From assembly GCF_040730185.1 (NCBI RefSeq), contig NZ_CP160402.1, positions 4,650,001-4,714,000 on the forward strand: a stretch of 64,000 nt of DNA. Direction: 5' to 3'. Every line of letters begins with the position of its first letter. Position 1 is the stretch's first letter. This DNA comes from Streptomyces sp. Je 1-332 (lineage in GTDB: Bacteria > Actinomycetota > Actinomycetes > Streptomycetales > Streptomycetaceae). Made by a program: the position numbers and the translations under genes. Of this stretch, positions 63,919-64,000 are shown piece after piece. A model generated the notes under the pieces. The model had not been told where the DNA came from, did not search any database, and saw nothing but the letters and a program-made list of their open reading frames with translations.

Positions 63919-64000
63919 CTAGCCCGCCGTACGTGGAATGCGCTTCTCCCACGTCCTGTGGAACACCACCTCGTCGCCGTCCTTGCACACCACCTCGTTC
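63919..64000 (-). CDS. C-terminal fragment of an unidentified gene (partial)
   Basis: The minus strand reads NEVVCKDGDEVVFHRTWEKR and a further IPRTAG, then TAG (63921..63919); the frame enters from the right edge with no start in view. Third positions are GC-biased, so it is very probably the end of a real gene convergent with the HAD hydrolase gene. Too short to identify. Confidence 0.6.
   Translation of the reverse strand, partial: NEVVCKDGDEVVFHRTWEKRIPRTAG

Overview
The window is high-GC actinobacterial chromosome, almost certainly Streptomyces. Support for this: codon third positions are nearly always G or C, GTG starts are frequent, neighbouring genes overlap by ATGA or GTGA, and the order mqnC - menG - geranylgeranyl-reductase-like gene - nuoABCDEFGHIJKLMN - recQ is a Streptomyces-type arrangement. 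No rRNA, tRNA, CRISPR array or insertion sequence was recognised.

Left third (1-16.3 kb), accessory and cell-envelope genes. A lipoprotein gene runs off the left edge. A five-gene operon (995-4229) encodes a small WXG100/ESX-like helical protein, a 413-aa putative type VII-secreted protein, a membrane protein and two soluble proteins of unknown function. Next come a lipoprotein plus a four-cysteine secreted protein, another lipoprotein, and a small membrane protein. A polymorphic-toxin region follows: an orphan CdiI-type immunity gene beside a frameshifted RHS relic, then an intact RHS toxin (1471 aa) with a WXG-like N-terminus, its small helical partner upstream and a candidate immunity gene downstream. 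A secreted trypsin-like protease closes this part.

Middle (16.9-30.5 kb), a Tad/Flp pilus locus: cpaB-like, CpaE-like, tadA, tadB, tadC, a Flp-type pilin, tadE, a second TadE/F-like pseudopilin, a TadG-like protein, a LysM-BTAD membrane protein and a prepilin peptidase. Inserted between the TadG-like gene and the LysM-BTAD gene are another orphan immunity-like gene and a second copy of the lipoprotein/four-cysteine-protein pair.

Right part (30.5-64 kb), mostly core metabolism. Menaquinone genes (mqnC by the futalosine route, menG, a geranylgeranyl-reductase-like flavoprotein) lie beside the complete 14-gene NADH dehydrogenase I operon, which draws on the same quinone. A Rex-type operator sits between the probable nuoA -10 box and the gene. 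After a strong terminator come recQ, fumarylacetoacetase, an ATP-grasp ligase, a flavoprotein and a Cof-type HAD phosphatase. Intergenic regions carry three unrelated 19-23 bp tandem-repeat arrays.

The most interesting material is the duplicated lipoprotein/four-cysteine-protein cassette that brackets the secretion loci, the five-gene type VII-like operon without its own ATPase, and the two toxin relics paired with surviving immunity genes.
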